Notes: a model not told the origin generated them from the sequence alone. A stretch of DNA of 64,000 nucleotides from Streptomyces cadmiisoli (GCF_003261055.1 NZ_CP030073.1:2728001-2792000); one strand, 5' to 3'; positions 9,080 through 18,600 are shown, counted from the first letter of the stretch. Translations and numbers: made by a program.

Positions 9080-10627
9080 GTGACGACCTCTCCATTGCTC
9101 AAAGACCGGAAACCGGGTGCCGCCCGCCGACAAGGGCATCCCGGCATCGCTCTCACCGTCATCGCGGCCTGCCAGCTCATGGTGGTCCTCGACGCGACGA
9201 TTGTGAACATCGCCCTCCCGCACATTCAGAACACGCTCGCGTTCAGCACGACGGACCTCACCTGGGTGGTCAGCGCCTACACCCTGACCTTCGGCGGTCT
9301 GCTGCTGCTCGGTGCCCGGGCCGGTGACATCCTCGGACGCCGCCGGGTGTTCATGGCCGGCATCCTGGTGTTCACCTTCGCCTCTCTCCTGGGCGGAATA
9401 GCCCAGGAGCCCTGGCAGTTGCTGGCCGCGCGAGCCCTTCAGGGTGTGGGCGGCGCGATCGCCTCGCCGACCTCGCTGGCCCTGATCACGACCACGTTCG
9501 CCGAGGGGCCGGAGCGCAATCGCGCCTTCGGTGTCTTCGCCGCCGTGTCCGCCGGCGGCGGCGCCATCGGCCTGCTCGCCGGCGGCATGCTCACGGAGTG
9601 GCTCGACTGGCGCTGGGTGCTCTTCGTCAACGTGCCGATCGGCGTACTGATCGCCGTGCTCACCCCGCTGTACATCAGCGAGTCCGAACGGCACCCCGGG
9701 CGCTTCGACATAGCCGGCGCACTGACCTCGACCGTCGGCATGGCATCTCTGGTGTACGGCTTCATCCGCGCGGCGGAGGAAGGCTGGCGGGACGGCCTGG
9801 CCCTGGCATCCTTCGGCACCGCACTGGTGCTGCTGGTGGCCTTCGTCCTCATCGAGATGCGGGCGAAGGAACCGATAACCCCGCTGAGGATGTTCGCCGA
9901 ACGGAACCGCTGGGGCACGTACGTGATCATGCTGAGCCTGGCGGCGGCGATGTTCGGCATGTTCTTCTACATCGTCCTGTTCGTGCAGAACGTGTTGGGC
10001 TACAGCCCGATCAAGGCCGGCCTTGCCTTCCTTCCCGTCACCGTCGCGATCGTCGTCGGCGCCGGTCTGTCGCAGCGCTTCCTGCCCGTGCTCGGACCCA
10101 AGCCGTTCATGGTCGTGGGGTCCATCGCCGTGGTGATCGGGCTCGGCTGGCAGACCTTCATCAGCCCCGACAGCTCCTACCTGGGTGGAGTGCTCGGACC
10201 GATGCTGATCTTCGGCTTCGGCATGGGCCTGAACTTCGTGACTGCGACGGTGACCGCGGTCTCCGGTGTCGCCCAGCACGAGGCGGGTGCGGCCTCCGGC
10301 CTCCTGAATGCCACCCAGCAGGTGGGCGGTTCGCTGGGTCTGTCCATCCTCACCACCGTGTTCGGCACGGCCAGCGCGAACGAGGCGGAGAACCAGATGC
10401 CGCACTTCCTCGCCGAGGCGTCGGCCGAACAGAAGGCGGAGTTCGCGCAGACGCACCAGCTGCCCGCCCCATGGGGGCACGAAGTTCTCTCCCACGGCAT
10501 ATCGACGGCCTTCATACCGGCCGCCGCCATGGCCGTGCTCGCCGTGGCCACGGCGTGGTGGGTCATCCGGGTCCGCAAGAGCGATCTGGAGTCGCTGGCC
10601 GGCACGGCGGGCCCCGTGGGCGGCTGA
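9080..10627 (+). CDS. MFS drug efflux transporter, DHA2 (EmrB/QacA) family
   Basis: This 515-residue membrane protein has about 14 predicted transmembrane segments and should export a drug or toxic metabolite using the proton gradient. Diagnostic pieces are 'LDATIVNIALPHIQ' in the first segment (motif D1 of the DHA2 family), 'WVVSAYTLTFGGLLLLGARAGDILGRRRVF' (motif A) and 'ARALQGVGGAIASPTSLALI' (motif B), followed by 'NRAFGVFAAVSAGGGAIGLLAGGMLTEWLDWRWVLFVNVPIG' (motif C). Start is GTG 9080 behind a GGGGGA ribosome binding site. It is transcribed away from the TetR gene, and operator 2 lies where it would block initiation. Substrate unknown. Confidence 0.93.
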   Translation: MTTSPLLKDRKPGAARRQGHPGIALTVIAACQLMVVLDATIVNIALPHIQNTLAFSTTDLTWVVSAYTLTFGGLLLLGARAGDILGRRRVFMAGILVFTFASLLGGIAQEPWQLLAARALQGVGGAIASPTSLALITTTFAEGPERNRAFGVFAAVSAGGGAIGLLAGGMLTEWLDWRWVLFVNVPIGVLIAVLTPLYISESERHPGRFDIAGALTSTVGMASLVYGFIRAAEEGWRDGLALASFGTALVLLVAFVLIEMRAKEPITPLRMFAERNRWGTYVIMLSLAAAMFGMFFYIVLFVQNVLGYSPIKAGLAFLPVTVAIVVGAGLSQRFLPVLGPKPFMVVGSIAVVIGLGWQTFISPDSSYLGGVLGPMLIFGFGMGLNFVTATVTAVSGVAQHEAGAASGLLNATQQVGGSLGLSILTTVFGTASANEAENQMPHFLAEASAEQKAEFAQTHQLPAPWGHEVLSHGISTAFIPAAAMAVLAVATAWWVIRVRKSDLESLAGTAGPVGG

Positions 10628-11246
10628 GCGGAGAGGACCGTCACGGGCCGGATCCGGCGGGTGGTCGACGGGCGCCACGGGGGTGCATCCGCGACCGCCG
10701 GTCCGGCCCACCGAGCGCAGGGCCCGGCTCACCGCCGGCCACCCGTCGCTCGTACCCGACTCCGAGGGCAGCACCACCCGCGCATCACCCCACGGCCTCG
10801 ACACCGAGCCGCCGCCATTCACCCGGAACGGCAGCTGGAGACGCCGAGCAGCCGCGAGCGCGGCCCCCAGCAGGAGCACCGGCGCCGACGCCAGAGACAG
10901 CATCAGCCACAGCGACACGACCACCACGCCCTCCGCTGCACATGTGTCCCGCCGTGCACTCCGCGCACAGCAACTGCCGGAACAACGGCGGGCAATCACT
11001 GAGAGTTCCCCGCGTGCACGGAGAGTTTCGAATCTCTTCCCCGGGGCCGGCCCCGTCCGCACCACGGGCACCATGGACAGAACCCTGCCCGCGACCCCGG
11101 GTGCATGACCGGCTAGCAACCCGCAGCACCCAGCCTGGCGCGAGAGGCCGACCGCGCGGCCTACCCGCGACCGCCGACGTACCGGGCCGGCCAGCGCCCT
11201 GGAGCACCCGTCCTGCTGAGGGCCCCGAGGACTCGGGCCGACCGCG
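10628..11246. other. 619-bp intergenic region between convergent genes
   Basis: No gene is supported. A leftward frame near 10940 begins with a hydrophobic stretch behind a GGAGG, but it has no stop until it has run antisense through the whole MFS gene, so I reject it. A 12-bp palindrome GCCGGATCCGGC lies at 10647-10658. Nothing else stands out. Confidence 0.4.
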
Positions 11247-12149
11247 TCAGGATGCGGGCGTGACCCAGTCGGGCAGGGACTCCGTGCGCCCCACCCACTC
11301 CGCGGGAGGCGCTCCCGCCTTCCCCGCGGCGATCACGCCGCCGACGATGGCGCAGTTCGTGTCCACATCACCGCCGACCTGTGCGGTCGTCCAGAACGCC
11401 GTCTCGTAGTCACCGAGGGAGCGCGCCGCCGACCAGAGGGCGAACGGCACGGTGTCATGGGCGGACGTACGCCGTCCGCAGCCCAGGACGGCGGCAACGG
11501 TGGCCGCGTCGCCGTAGTCCAGCATGTCCCGGGCACGCCGTAGACCCGCGCCGACGGCACTCTTCGGGATGAGGGCGACGACGTCGTCCAGCAGTGACTC
11601 GGCACTGGGCGGGCCGCCCGGAGCGGCGGCCCGCGCCGCGGCGGCCGCGACGGCCATGGCACCCACCACGGCCTCCCGGTGCTGATGCGTCGGGTAGGCG
11701 GAGATCTCGGCCTGGTGTGTGGCCTGCTCCGGGTCGTCGGCGTACCAGGCGCCGAGCGGGGCGATGCGCATCGCGGCACCGTTGCCCCAGGACCCCTGCC
11801 CTTTGAACAACTCGGCGGCCAGTTCGCGCCAGTCGCCGCCCTCGCGTACGAGGCGCAGAAGCCGGTTGACCGCGGGACCGTACCCCCGGTCGAAGTCGTG
11901 GTGCTCCGCGAAGGAGCGGGCCAGAGCGTCCTGGTCGATACGCCGATGAGCGGCAAGCACGGCAACCACGGAGCAGGCCATTTCCGTGTCGTCCGTCCAC
12001 TGCCAGGAACCGGACGGCAGCTCGCGACGCATGAGGAGGGGGTAGTTCACCGGTACGAAGAACTGGGAGCCCAGCGCGTCCCCCACGGTAAGTCCGCGCA
12101 AGCTGCCCAGGGCGCGGTCGAGGCGCCCGTCGGGAGAGGAGTCAGTCAT
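11247..12149 (-). CDS. ADP-ribosylglycohydrolase family protein
   Basis: This 300-residue protein belongs to the DraG/ARH fold, which removes ADP-ribose from proteins or small molecules using two Mg ions. Metal-binding motifs visible are 'GLTVGDALGSQFF' near the N-terminus, 'WTDDTEMACSVV' (about residues 51-62) and the C-terminal 'GGDVDTNCAIVGGVIAA'. 'GSWGNGAAMRIAPLGAWY' is also typical. Length is normal. The substrate is not predictable; no ADP-ribosyltransferase gene is nearby. It ends 12 bp from the histidine phosphatase gene, so the two likely share a transcript. Confidence 0.9.
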   Translation of the reverse strand: MTDSSPDGRLDRALGSLRGLTVGDALGSQFFVPVNYPLLMRRELPSGSWQWTDDTEMACSVVAVLAAHRRIDQDALARSFAEHHDFDRGYGPAVNRLLRLVREGGDWRELAAELFKGQGSWGNGAAMRIAPLGAWYADDPEQATHQAEISAYPTHQHREAVVGAMAVAAAAARAAAPGGPPSAESLLDDVVALIPKSAVGAGLRRARDMLDYGDAATVAAVLGCGRRTSAHDTVPFALWSAARSLGDYETAFWTTAQVGGDVDTNCAIVGGVIAAGKAGAPPAEWVGRTESLPDWVTPAS

Positions 12150-12161
12150 CGCCCTGCCACT

Positions 12162-12821
12162 CTATCCGGTGATCCCGTACGGCTCCGGATCTCGCCAGCG
12201 CTCGAACGGCCGGTCCAGCACGTACTTTCCGTCGTCCCCCAGAACGAGCATCCGCATCTCGCCGTTCCCGGGATTGGACAGTGACTCGAAGTCCGCGACG
12301 GTCCAGTGGAACCAGCGCATGCAGAACAGCCGCATGGCCAGGCCGTGCGTCACCAGCAGTACGTTCGGAGGGTGGTCGGGCGCCTCGAAGCTGCGGAAGA
12401 GGCTCTCCAGGAAGCCGCCCACCCGGTCGTAGACGTCGGCGCCGCTCTCGCCCTGCGCGAAACGGTAGAAGAAGTGCCCGTACGTGTCGCGGTAGGCCTT
12501 CTGAAGCCGTACGTCGTCGCAGTCCTGCCAGTTGCCCCAGTCCTGTTCGCGCAGCCTGGGCTCCTCCCGTACCCGTATGAGATCGGGGTCGAGGTGGAAG
12601 GCCTGGAGGGTCTCGTGGGTGCGCCGGTAGGGGGAGACGTAGACGCTGACGCGTTCCCGCCCGAAGATCTCCCGTACCTGTTTGCCGGTGTTCTCCGCCT
12701 GCCGCCAGCCCCGCTCGGTCAGGGCCAGCGCGTGGTCGGGTTCACGCTCGTACACGGAGTCGTCGACATTGCCGGTTGACTCGCCGTGCCGGACAAGGAC
12801 GATGCGCCGTGGTCGTGCCAT
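12162..12821 (-). CDS. Histidine phosphatase family protein
   Basis: This 219-residue protein has the phosphoglycerate mutase/acid phosphatase signature 'RIVLVRHGESTGN' at residues 6-18, containing the phospho-accepting His and the RHG motif. The second catalytic His is in 'NVLLVTHGLAMRLF'. 'SPYRRTHETLQAF' and 'EQDWGNW' are also standard. Such enzymes dephosphorylate small metabolites or proteins; the substrate here is unknown. The gene is immediately upstream of the ADP-ribosylglycohydrolase gene and in the same direction. Confidence 0.9.
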   Translation of the reverse strand: MARPRRIVLVRHGESTGNVDDSVYEREPDHALALTERGWRQAENTGKQVREIFGRERVSVYVSPYRRTHETLQAFHLDPDLIRVREEPRLREQDWGNWQDCDDVRLQKAYRDTYGHFFYRFAQGESGADVYDRVGGFLESLFRSFEAPDHPPNVLLVTHGLAMRLFCMRWFHWTVADFESLSNPGNGEMRMLVLGDDGKYVLDRPFERWRDPEPYGITG

Positions 12822-12959
12822 GCCGAAACCCTAGATCGGGTGGCGGCGTATCGAGCACTCGTACGGGCCCTGTACGGCGTAGGTCACACAGTTTTCGCAC
12901 CGTGAGCCACATGCAGCGCACGATTCCTGGGATCGGAAATCAAACAGGCATTCGGAAAG

Positions 12960-13565
12960 TCATACCGTCCAAGTGGACTCGAGCTCGACGATGGCGCCGG
13001 TGAGCGCCGCGACGTCGGCCTCCGTCTGGGCACGCAGAGCGAGGCGTTCCACGCGCTCGGTGCGGTACTTGCCGTGTTCGGCGGCGGAGCGCCACATCGA
13101 CAGGACCATGTACTCGTGCCCGGGTGCCTCGGCGAACAGTCCGCGGATCATTCCGGGCGAGCCGGCCATCGCGGGGTTCCAGACCTTCTCCTGCATCAAG
13201 GTGAAGTTGTCGACACGTTCCTCGTGGACCCGACATAGCGCCACACGGATCAGGTCGGCGTCCGTGAAGCGCGGCTCGAAACCGGTCTTCACGTCGAAGC
13301 GGTAGTCGAACAGCCGGACCTGCGCGTCCTTGAACGTGCCGGACTGGGCCACCGCGAGCCGGTCGTGGGAGCGGGCCATGAACGAGTCGTAGAAGGCACG
13401 GCTTTCCCAGAACGAGAAAATGTGGGCCACGGAAGGTCGCCCCCGGCTCCAGCCCCCGCCCTGTCCCCTGAACCCCGGCTCCCCCAGAAGCCCCGCCCAC
13501 TTTCGCTGCCCGCGCTCGAAGCCGCGGCGGTCCACCACGGTGCAGCGAATCCACTTGACCAGCAC
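12960..13565 (-). CDS. YdbC/DUF4937-like protein
   Basis: A GTG at 13565 gives a 201-residue protein beginning 'VLVKWIRCTVVDRRGFERGQRKWAGL'. The frame continues upstream to 14189, but that portion is antisense to the TerD gene and is not real. The sequence looks like two repeats of a dimeric alpha/beta-barrel-type fold: 'VAHIFSFWESRAFYDSFM..SHD' and 'HEYMVLSMWRSAAEHGKYRTERVERL' have the same pattern. I recognise it as the YdbC-type family of Streptomyces. No function is established. It is divergent from terD with about 150 bp between starts. Confidence 0.75.
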   Translation of the reverse strand: MLVKWIRCTVVDRRGFERGQRKWAGLLGEPGFRGQGGGWSRGRPSVAHIFSFWESRAFYDSFMARSHDRLAVAQSGTFKDAQVRLFDYRFDVKTGFEPRFTDADLIRVALCRVHEERVDNFTLMQEKVWNPAMAGSPGMIRGLFAEAPGHEYMVLSMWRSAAEHGKYRTERVERLALRAQTEADVAALTGAIVELESTWTV

Positions 13566-13715
13566 CGCGCCATCGTAAGGCCACGGAGCGTGGCGCCGGT
13601 CACTGTCTGGCGGAGAGGACGCTCCTGCGTGGCCCCACGCGCGTGGCAGGATGGACAACCGGCTTTGCCCACCCGCCAGTTCGGGCAGCGGGCACTCGGG
13701 GAAGGGGGACGACTG

Positions 13716-14249
13716 ATGAACGGAATCAGCAAAGGCATCCGCAAGGTCGAGATCGCGCTGAAGTGGGATCCGAGTCCAGCGGGTCAGCCTCCCAGCGACA
13801 TGGACATAGTCGCCGCCACCTACCTGGCGAGCGATCCGCACGGCCGGCCCGACTACGTCGTGCACTTCGACAGCCGCTCCCCCGACGGCACCATCTATCT
13901 GAACCGCGACAGCAAGGACGGCAAGGGCTTCGGCTGGGACGAGGTCCTCACGCTCGAGCTGACGCGGCTCAACGCGCGGTACGCGCGCGTGGTGGTCGGC
14001 GTCGTCATCCAGCAGCGCCCGGAGCAGCGGACCTTCGTCAGCGTGATCAACCCGGTCCTGCGGATCCGCGAGGGCTACACCGACCTGGCCACGGACGACT
14101 TCGGCGAGCACCTCGGGTCCACCGCCGCGACGGTAGGCGAGTTCGTGCGCGACGGGTCGGGCGCGTGGGAATTCCACCCCGGGGTGCACGGCTTCGAGGA
14201 CGACCCCGCCACGTTCACTCGGACGATGGGCGCGCCCCGCAAGCCCTGA
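13716..14249 (+). CDS. TerD-family protein
   Basis: This 177-residue protein resembles TerD/CABP1 calcium-binding proteins of tellurite and stress resistance clusters: 'KVEIALKWDPSP....DMDIVAATYLAS', 'YVVHFDSRSPDGTIYLNRDSKDGKGFGWDEVLTLELTRLN' and 'VVGVVIQQRPEQRTFVSVINPVLRI'. The Asp-rich loops fit a Ca-binding role, which is family knowledge and not shown here. ATG 13716 sits 6 bases after GGGGGA. No other ter genes are nearby, so it is a solitary paralogue, as is common in Streptomyces. Confidence 0.88.
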   Translation: MNGISKGIRKVEIALKWDPSPAGQPPSDMDIVAATYLASDPHGRPDYVVHFDSRSPDGTIYLNRDSKDGKGFGWDEVLTLELTRLNARYARVVVGVVIQQRPEQRTFVSVINPVLRIREGYTDLATDDFGEHLGSTAATVGEFVRDGSGAWEFHPGVHGFEDDPATFTRTMGAPRKP

Positions 14250-14398
14250 CCCTCTTCATCCGCCCGTGCGAAGGCGGGGGACGCCGGGCACAGACCCGGT
14301 GCCCTCGCCGGGATCGCACGCGAGGACACGTATCTGTCGATCCCCGCGCAGGATGCAGGAACGTCACGCCGAAGCATGAGAGCCGGCGGCCGCGAACG

Positions 14399-14437
14399 CG
14401 GTGGAGGGGACCAACCATGGGCTGGTCCCCTCCACCG
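14399..14437. terminator. Strong bidirectional terminator between terD-like gene and nrdJ
   Basis: A perfect 15-bp stem (left arm starts CGTGGAGGGGACCA) closes a 9-base loop. It lies 66 bp beyond the nrdJ stop on the leftward strand and 150 bp beyond the terD-like stop on the rightward strand. Confidence 0.75.
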
Positions 14438-14502
14438 GAAGCCGGTCAGCGGCGTACCGGCGACACGTCAGGTGCCGCGATGACGCCGACCGTGTTCAGC
14501 GA

Positions 14503-17397
14503 TCAGCTGCAGCCGCTCGTCGAACCGCAACCCTCGCAGATGTAGCAGGAGCCGGCCCGCTGCATCTTCGTACCGCAGGAGAAGCACAGGGGGGCGTCGG
14601 CCTGGATGCCCAGCTGCATCTCCACCAGTTCGGCGCTGGTGTGGGCCTCCCTCGGGGCCGGCGCCGGCTTGGCCACCTCGACCTCGGCCTTCGGCGTGGC
14701 GACCGCCTTGAGCTCCTGGGTGCGCGGCGCCGACTGGGCCAGGCCCTCGACGTCGACGTCCTCGTCCAGCGGCTCGTACGAACCGGTCTCGAGATGACGC
14801 TGGCGCTCCTCGGCGGAGTGGATGCCGAGCGCCGAGCGGGTCTCGAAGGGCAGGAAGTCCAGCGCCAGCCGGCGGAAGATGTAGTCGACGATCGACTGCG
14901 CCATCCGCACGTCCGGGTCGTCCGTCATGCCGGCCGGCTCGAAGCGCATGTTCGTGAACTTCGAGACGTACGTCTCCAGCGGCACGCCGTACTGGAGGCC
15001 CACCGAGACGGCGATGGAGAAGGCGTCCATCATGCCGGCGAGCGTCGAGCCCTGCTTCGACATCTTCAGGAAGACCTCACCGAGCCCGTCGTCCGGGTAG
15101 GAATTGGCGGTCATGTAGCCCTCGGCGCCGCCGACGGTGAAGGACGTCGTGATGCCGGGACGGCCCTTGGGAAGGCGCTTGCGGACGGGGCGGTACTCGA
15201 CCACCTTCTCGACCTTGGCCTCCGCGGCGGTCTGCGTAACAGCCTTCTCCGCCGGCTCCTTCTTCTTCGCGGAGAGCGGCTGGCCGACCTTGCAGTTGTC
15301 GCGGTAGATGGCGAGGGCCTTGATGCCCATCTTCCAGGCCTCGAAGTAGATCTCCTCGACCTCTTCGACGGTCGCCGACTCCGGCATGTTGACCGTCTTG
15401 GACAAGGCGCCGGAGATCCACGGCTGGATCGCGGCCATCATGCGGACGTGGCCCATCGGGGAGATGGCCCGCTCGCCCATCGCGCAGTCGAACACCTCGT
15501 AGTGCTCGTGCTTGAGACCGGGGGCGTCGATCACATTGCCGTGGTCGGCGATGTGGGCGACGATCGCCTCGATCTGCTCCTCCTGGTAGCCCAGGCGGCG
15601 CAGGGCCTGCGGGACGGTGCCGTTGACGATCTGCATCGAGCCGCCGCCGACCAGCTTCTTGAACTTGACCAGCGCGAGGTCCGGCTCCAGGCCGGTCGTG
15701 TCGCAGGACATGGCCAGGCCGATGGTGCCGGTCGGGGCGATGACGGACGCCTGCGCGTTACGGAAACCGTTCTTCTCGCCGAGGCGCAGCACGTCCTGCC
15801 AGGCCTCCGTGGCGGCGGCCCAGATCGGCGTGTCCAGGTCGTCCATGCGGACGGCCAGGCCGTTGGCGTCGGAGTGCTGCTTCATGACGCGGTTGTGGGC
15901 GTCCGCGTTGCGGGCGTAGCCGTCGTACGCGCCGACGACCGCGGCCAGTTCGGCGGAGCGGCGGTAGGCCGTGCCGGTCATCAGCGAGGTGACGGCACCG
16001 GCCAGGGCACGGCCGCCGTCGGAGTCGTACGCGTGGCCGGTCGCCATCAGCAGGGCGCCGAGGTTGGCGTAGCCGATGCCGAGCTGGCGGTACGCGCGCG
16101 TGTTCTCGCCGATCTTCTGGGTCGGGAAGTCCGCGAAGCAGATGGAGATGTCCATCGCGGTGATGACGAGCTCGACGACCTTGGCGAAGCGGTCGGCCTC
16201 GAAGGACTGGTTGCCCTTGCCGTCGTCCTTCAGGAACTTCATCAGGTTCAGCGAGGCGAGGTTGCAGGACGTGTTGTCCAGGTGCATGTACTCGCTGCAC
16301 GGGTTCGAGCCGTTGATACGGCCGGACTCCGGGCACGTGTGCCAGTGGTTGATCGTGTCGTCGTACTGGATTCCCGGGTCGGCGCAGGCCCAGGCGGCCT
16401 CGGCCATCTTCCGGAACAGGGCCTTGGCGTCGACATCCTCGATGACCTCGCCGGTCATCCGCGCGCGGAGGCCGAACTTGCCGCCCTGCTCGACGGCCTT
16501 CATGAACTCGTCGTTCACGCGGACCGAGTTGTTGGCGTTCTGGTACTGGACGGACGTGATGTCGTCGCCGCCCAGGTCCATGTCGAAGCCCGCGTCGCGC
16601 AGGGCGCGGATCTTCTCCTCTTCCTTGACCTTGGTCTCGATGAAATCCTCGATGTCGGGGTGGTCGACGTCGAGGATGACCATCTTGGCCGCGCGGCGGG
16701 TGGCGCCACCGGACTTGATCGTTCCCGCGGAGGCGTCGGCGCCGCGCATGAAGGAGACGGGACCGGAGGCGTTGCCGCCGGAGGACAGCAGTTCCTTGGA
16801 GGAGCGGATGCGGGAGAGGTTCAGGCCGGCACCGGAGCCGCCCTTGAAGATCATTCCCTCTTCCTTGTACCAGTCGAGGATCGACTCCATGGAGTCGTCG
16901 ACGGACAGGATGAAGCAGGCGGAGACCTGCTGCGGCTGAGGCGTGCCGACGTTGAACCAGACAGGGCTGTTGAAGCTGAAGATCTGGTGCAGGAGGGCAT
17001 ACGCGAGCTCGTGCTCGAAAATCTCGGCGTCGGCGGGCGAGGTGAAGTACTTGTAGTCCTCGCCGGCTTTCCGGTACGTCTTCACGATGCGGTCGATCAG
17101 CTGCTTGAGGCCGGTCTCGCGCTGCGGGGTACCGACGGCGCCCCGGAAGTACTTGCTGGTGACGATGTTGACCGCGTTCACCGACCAGAAGTCGGGGAAC
17201 TCGACGCCACGCTGCTCGAAATTGACCGAGCCGTCGCGCCAGTTGGTCATGACGACGTCACGGCGCTCCCAGTTCACCTCGTCGTACGGGTGTACGCCGG
17301 GGGTGGTGTGGATGCGCTCGATACGCAGGCCCTTGGTGGTGGCCTTGGCGCCCTTGGCTCGGGAACCTCGTGCCGGACCGCTCGCCGTCTCTGTCAT
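14503..17397 (-). CDS. nrdJ: Vitamin B12-dependent (class II) ribonucleotide reductase
   Basis: This 964-residue enzyme reduces ribonucleotides to deoxyribonucleotides with adenosylcobalamin as radical source, so it needs no oxygen. The active-site motif 'NPCSEYMHLDNTSCNLASLN' holds the Asn-x-Cys-x-Glu radical site and a reducing cysteine. 'RNAQASVIAPTGTIGLAMSCDTTGLEP' is the phosphate-binding region. The C-terminus 'CFSCGTKMQRAGSCYICEGCGSTSGC' is the Cys-rich zinc/redox tail typical of actinobacterial NrdJ. Length is normal. It lies 159 bp after nrdR and is likely cotranscribed with it. No B12 riboswitch was recognised in front of either gene. Confidence 0.96.
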   Translation of the reverse strand: MTETASGPARGSRAKGAKATTKGLRIERIHTTPGVHPYDEVNWERRDVVMTNWRDGSVNFEQRGVEFPDFWSVNAVNIVTSKYFRGAVGTPQRETGLKQLIDRIVKTYRKAGEDYKYFTSPADAEIFEHELAYALLHQIFSFNSPVWFNVGTPQPQQVSACFILSVDDSMESILDWYKEEGMIFKGGSGAGLNLSRIRSSKELLSSGGNASGPVSFMRGADASAGTIKSGGATRRAAKMVILDVDHPDIEDFIETKVKEEEKIRALRDAGFDMDLGGDDITSVQYQNANNSVRVNDEFMKAVEQGGKFGLRARMTGEVIEDVDAKALFRKMAEAAWACADPGIQYDDTINHWHTCPESGRINGSNPCSEYMHLDNTSCNLASLNLMKFLKDDGKGNQSFEADRFAKVVELVITAMDISICFADFPTQKIGENTRAYRQLGIGYANLGALLMATGHAYDSDGGRALAGAVTSLMTGTAYRRSAELAAVVGAYDGYARNADAHNRVMKQHSDANGLAVRMDDLDTPIWAAATEAWQDVLRLGEKNGFRNAQASVIAPTGTIGLAMSCDTTGLEPDLALVKFKKLVGGGSMQIVNGTVPQALRRLGYQEEQIEAIVAHIADHGNVIDAPGLKHEHYEVFDCAMGERAISPMGHVRMMAAIQPWISGALSKTVNMPESATVEEVEEIYFEAWKMGIKALAIYRDNCKVGQPLSAKKKEPAEKAVTQTAAEAKVEKVVEYRPVRKRLPKGRPGITTSFTVGGAEGYMTANSYPDDGLGEVFLKMSKQGSTLAGMMDAFSIAVSVGLQYGVPLETYVSKFTNMRFEPAGMTDDPDVRMAQSIVDYIFRRLALDFLPFETRSALGIHSAEERQRHLETGSYEPLDEDVDVEGLAQSAPRTQELKAVATPKAEVEVAKPAPAPREAHTSAELVEMQLGIQADAPLCFSCGTKMQRAGSCYICEGCGSTSGCS

Positions 17398-17556
17398 GCC
17401 GCCTCCCTCTACGGGCTAAAACGCCCTGAAGTGCCCCGATGTTCCGAGACACGGTGTTCTGTCTTGTGTCGCGGGGCATCTCGATGCCACCCGCGACAGG
17501 TCTTGGATCGCCGTCGACCGACGCCGGATCCGGACGCGCGTCCGGTGCCGGCCCGC

Positions 17557-18111
17557 CTATCGGTCGGCGGCGCCTGCGGGCTCGGGGACCTGAGAGGTCC
17601 CCCCGCACCCGCGTACGTCCTCCTGGCTCCCCCGGCCGCCGTCTTCGTCGTCCGCGGCGGGGCTTCCCGGCTGCTGCCTGAGTTCCGCGATCGCCGCCTC
17701 GAAGTCCTCCAGCGACTCAAACGCCCGGTAGACGGACGCGAATCGCAGATAGGCGACGAGGTCGAGCTCCTGCAACGGGCCGAGTATGGCCAGCCCCACG
17801 TCATGGGTGGTCAGCTCGGCGCTCCCGGTGGCACGCACCGCCTCCTCGACCCGCTGGCCGAGCACGGCGAGTGCGTCCTCGGTGACAGGCCGTCCCTGGC
17901 ATGCCTTGCGCACACCGTTGATGACCTTGGTACGACTGAAAGGCTCGGTGACTCCGGACCGCTTGACCACCATGAGCGAACACGTCTCCACGGTCGTGAA
18001 ACGACGGGAGCAGTCCGGACACTGGCGGCGCCTGCGGATCGACGTGCCGTCGTCCGTCGTACGACTGTCGACGACGCGGCTGTCGGGGTGCCTGCAGAAG
18101 GGGCAGTGCAT
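17557..18111 (-). CDS. nrdR: Transcriptional repressor NrdR
   Basis: This 184-residue ATP/dATP-sensing repressor controls ribonucleotide reductase genes. It opens with the zinc ribbon '[17 protein letters not shown]' and '[15 protein letters not shown]' (four Cys), followed by the ATP-cone domain '[24 protein letters not shown]' to '[17 protein letters not shown]'. I chose ATG 18111 because the GGAGGG lies 9 bases upstream; the in-frame TTG three codons earlier overlaps that spacing poorly. The C-terminal 30 residues are a low-complexity tail. Two NrdR-box-like sites lie 108-151 bp upstream, so it should repress its own operon. Confidence 0.95.
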   Translation of the reverse strand: MHCPFCRHPDSRVVDSRTTDDGTSIRRRRQCPDCSRRFTTVETCSLMVVKRSGVTEPFSRTKVINGVRKACQGRPVTEDALAVLGQRVEEAVRATGSAELTTHDVGLAILGPLQELDLVAYLRFASVYRAFESLEDFEAAIAELRQQPGSPAADDEDGGRGSQEDVRGCGGTSQVPEPAGAADR

Positions 18112-18218
18112 GATTCCCAACCCTCCTCACAGCAGACTCAATAGCCTCAACAGACCCGTGGGCCCCTCGAAGCGACCACAAGCATAGGCGATCGCCGGAG
18201 GCCCGAAGACCGGGGGGA

Positions 18219-18231
18219 CCACAACTTCTGG
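18219..18231. promoter_or_regulatory. NrdR box (distal copy relative to nrdR start is the partner at 18250)
   Basis: CCACAACTTCTGG is a degenerate palindrome. Its centre is exactly 31 bp from the next copy, three helical turns, the spacing known for NrdR box pairs. Confidence 0.6.
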
Positions 18232-18249
18232 GCCGTTGATGCCATCCAA

Positions 18250-18262
18250 CCACTAGATGTGG
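18250..18262. promoter_or_regulatory. NrdR box
   Basis: CCACTAGATGTGG is a good palindrome with an AT-richer core, matching the general form of actinobacterial NrdR boxes. It pairs with 18219-18231 upstream of nrdR. Confidence 0.65.
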
Positions 18263-18600
18263 GGATTGGCTCGCACATCGACCACCATCTCGCGTGTCGA
18301 CAGGGGAAACGCTCGCGGGCACGCGCACGCGGCGCCACGCGCGACACGAAGCCCCACAGGCGTGTCGCAGCAGCACCTGGGGAGATACGGTGAGCGCCGC
18401 AGGGAGAAGCCGTGGGACTCCCGGGCAGACAGGGGTCAGCACCTGGTCGGCAGGACGCCGAATGGCAGACTGGGCGGCACTCCGAAGGGGCCGGCTCCCC
18501 GGCGGTGAACAGTACAACAAGGGACGCTTTCGCCTGACGGGCAACGCGTCGGCAATACACCCAGACACGTGATCGCGTCCGGTGATTCACGCTTTTTCAC
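18263..18600. other. Remainder of the nrdR-lexA intergenic region
   Basis: Between the NrdR boxes and the SOS box I see no supported gene. In corynebacteria and mycobacteria a LysM cell-division inhibitor gene (divS, chiZ) lies near lexA and nrdR. No LysM-like or membrane-anchored frame is visible here. Confidence 0.4.

Noticed and set aside
10647..10658. 12-bp palindrome GCCGGATCCGGC
   Set aside because: Short GC palindromes are frequent by chance in this DNA and no second copy or positional meaning was found.
9020..11119. 699-codon leftward frame with a hydrophobic start near 10940
   Set aside because: A GGAGG and a membrane-like segment look attractive, but the frame then runs antisense through the whole MFS gene without a stop.
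13566..14189. N-terminal extension of the YdbC-like gene
   Set aside because: It is antisense to the terD-like gene and lacks a start signal; GTG 13565 fits the family N-terminus.
17398..18111. Cobalamin riboswitch in front of nrdJ or nrdR
   Set aside because: No B12 box or extended leader structure was recognised; control by NrdR boxes fits better.
14401..18144. 1247-codon rightward open frame
   Set aside because: It is antisense to nrdJ and nrdR; composition (Leu/Arg/Asp/Gly-rich without domains) is that of a shadow frame.
18294..18572. Small rightward frame of 92 codons between nrdR and lexA
   Set aside because: No ribosome binding site, Arg/Gly/Ser composition and no family resemblance; overlaps the promoter area of both genes.
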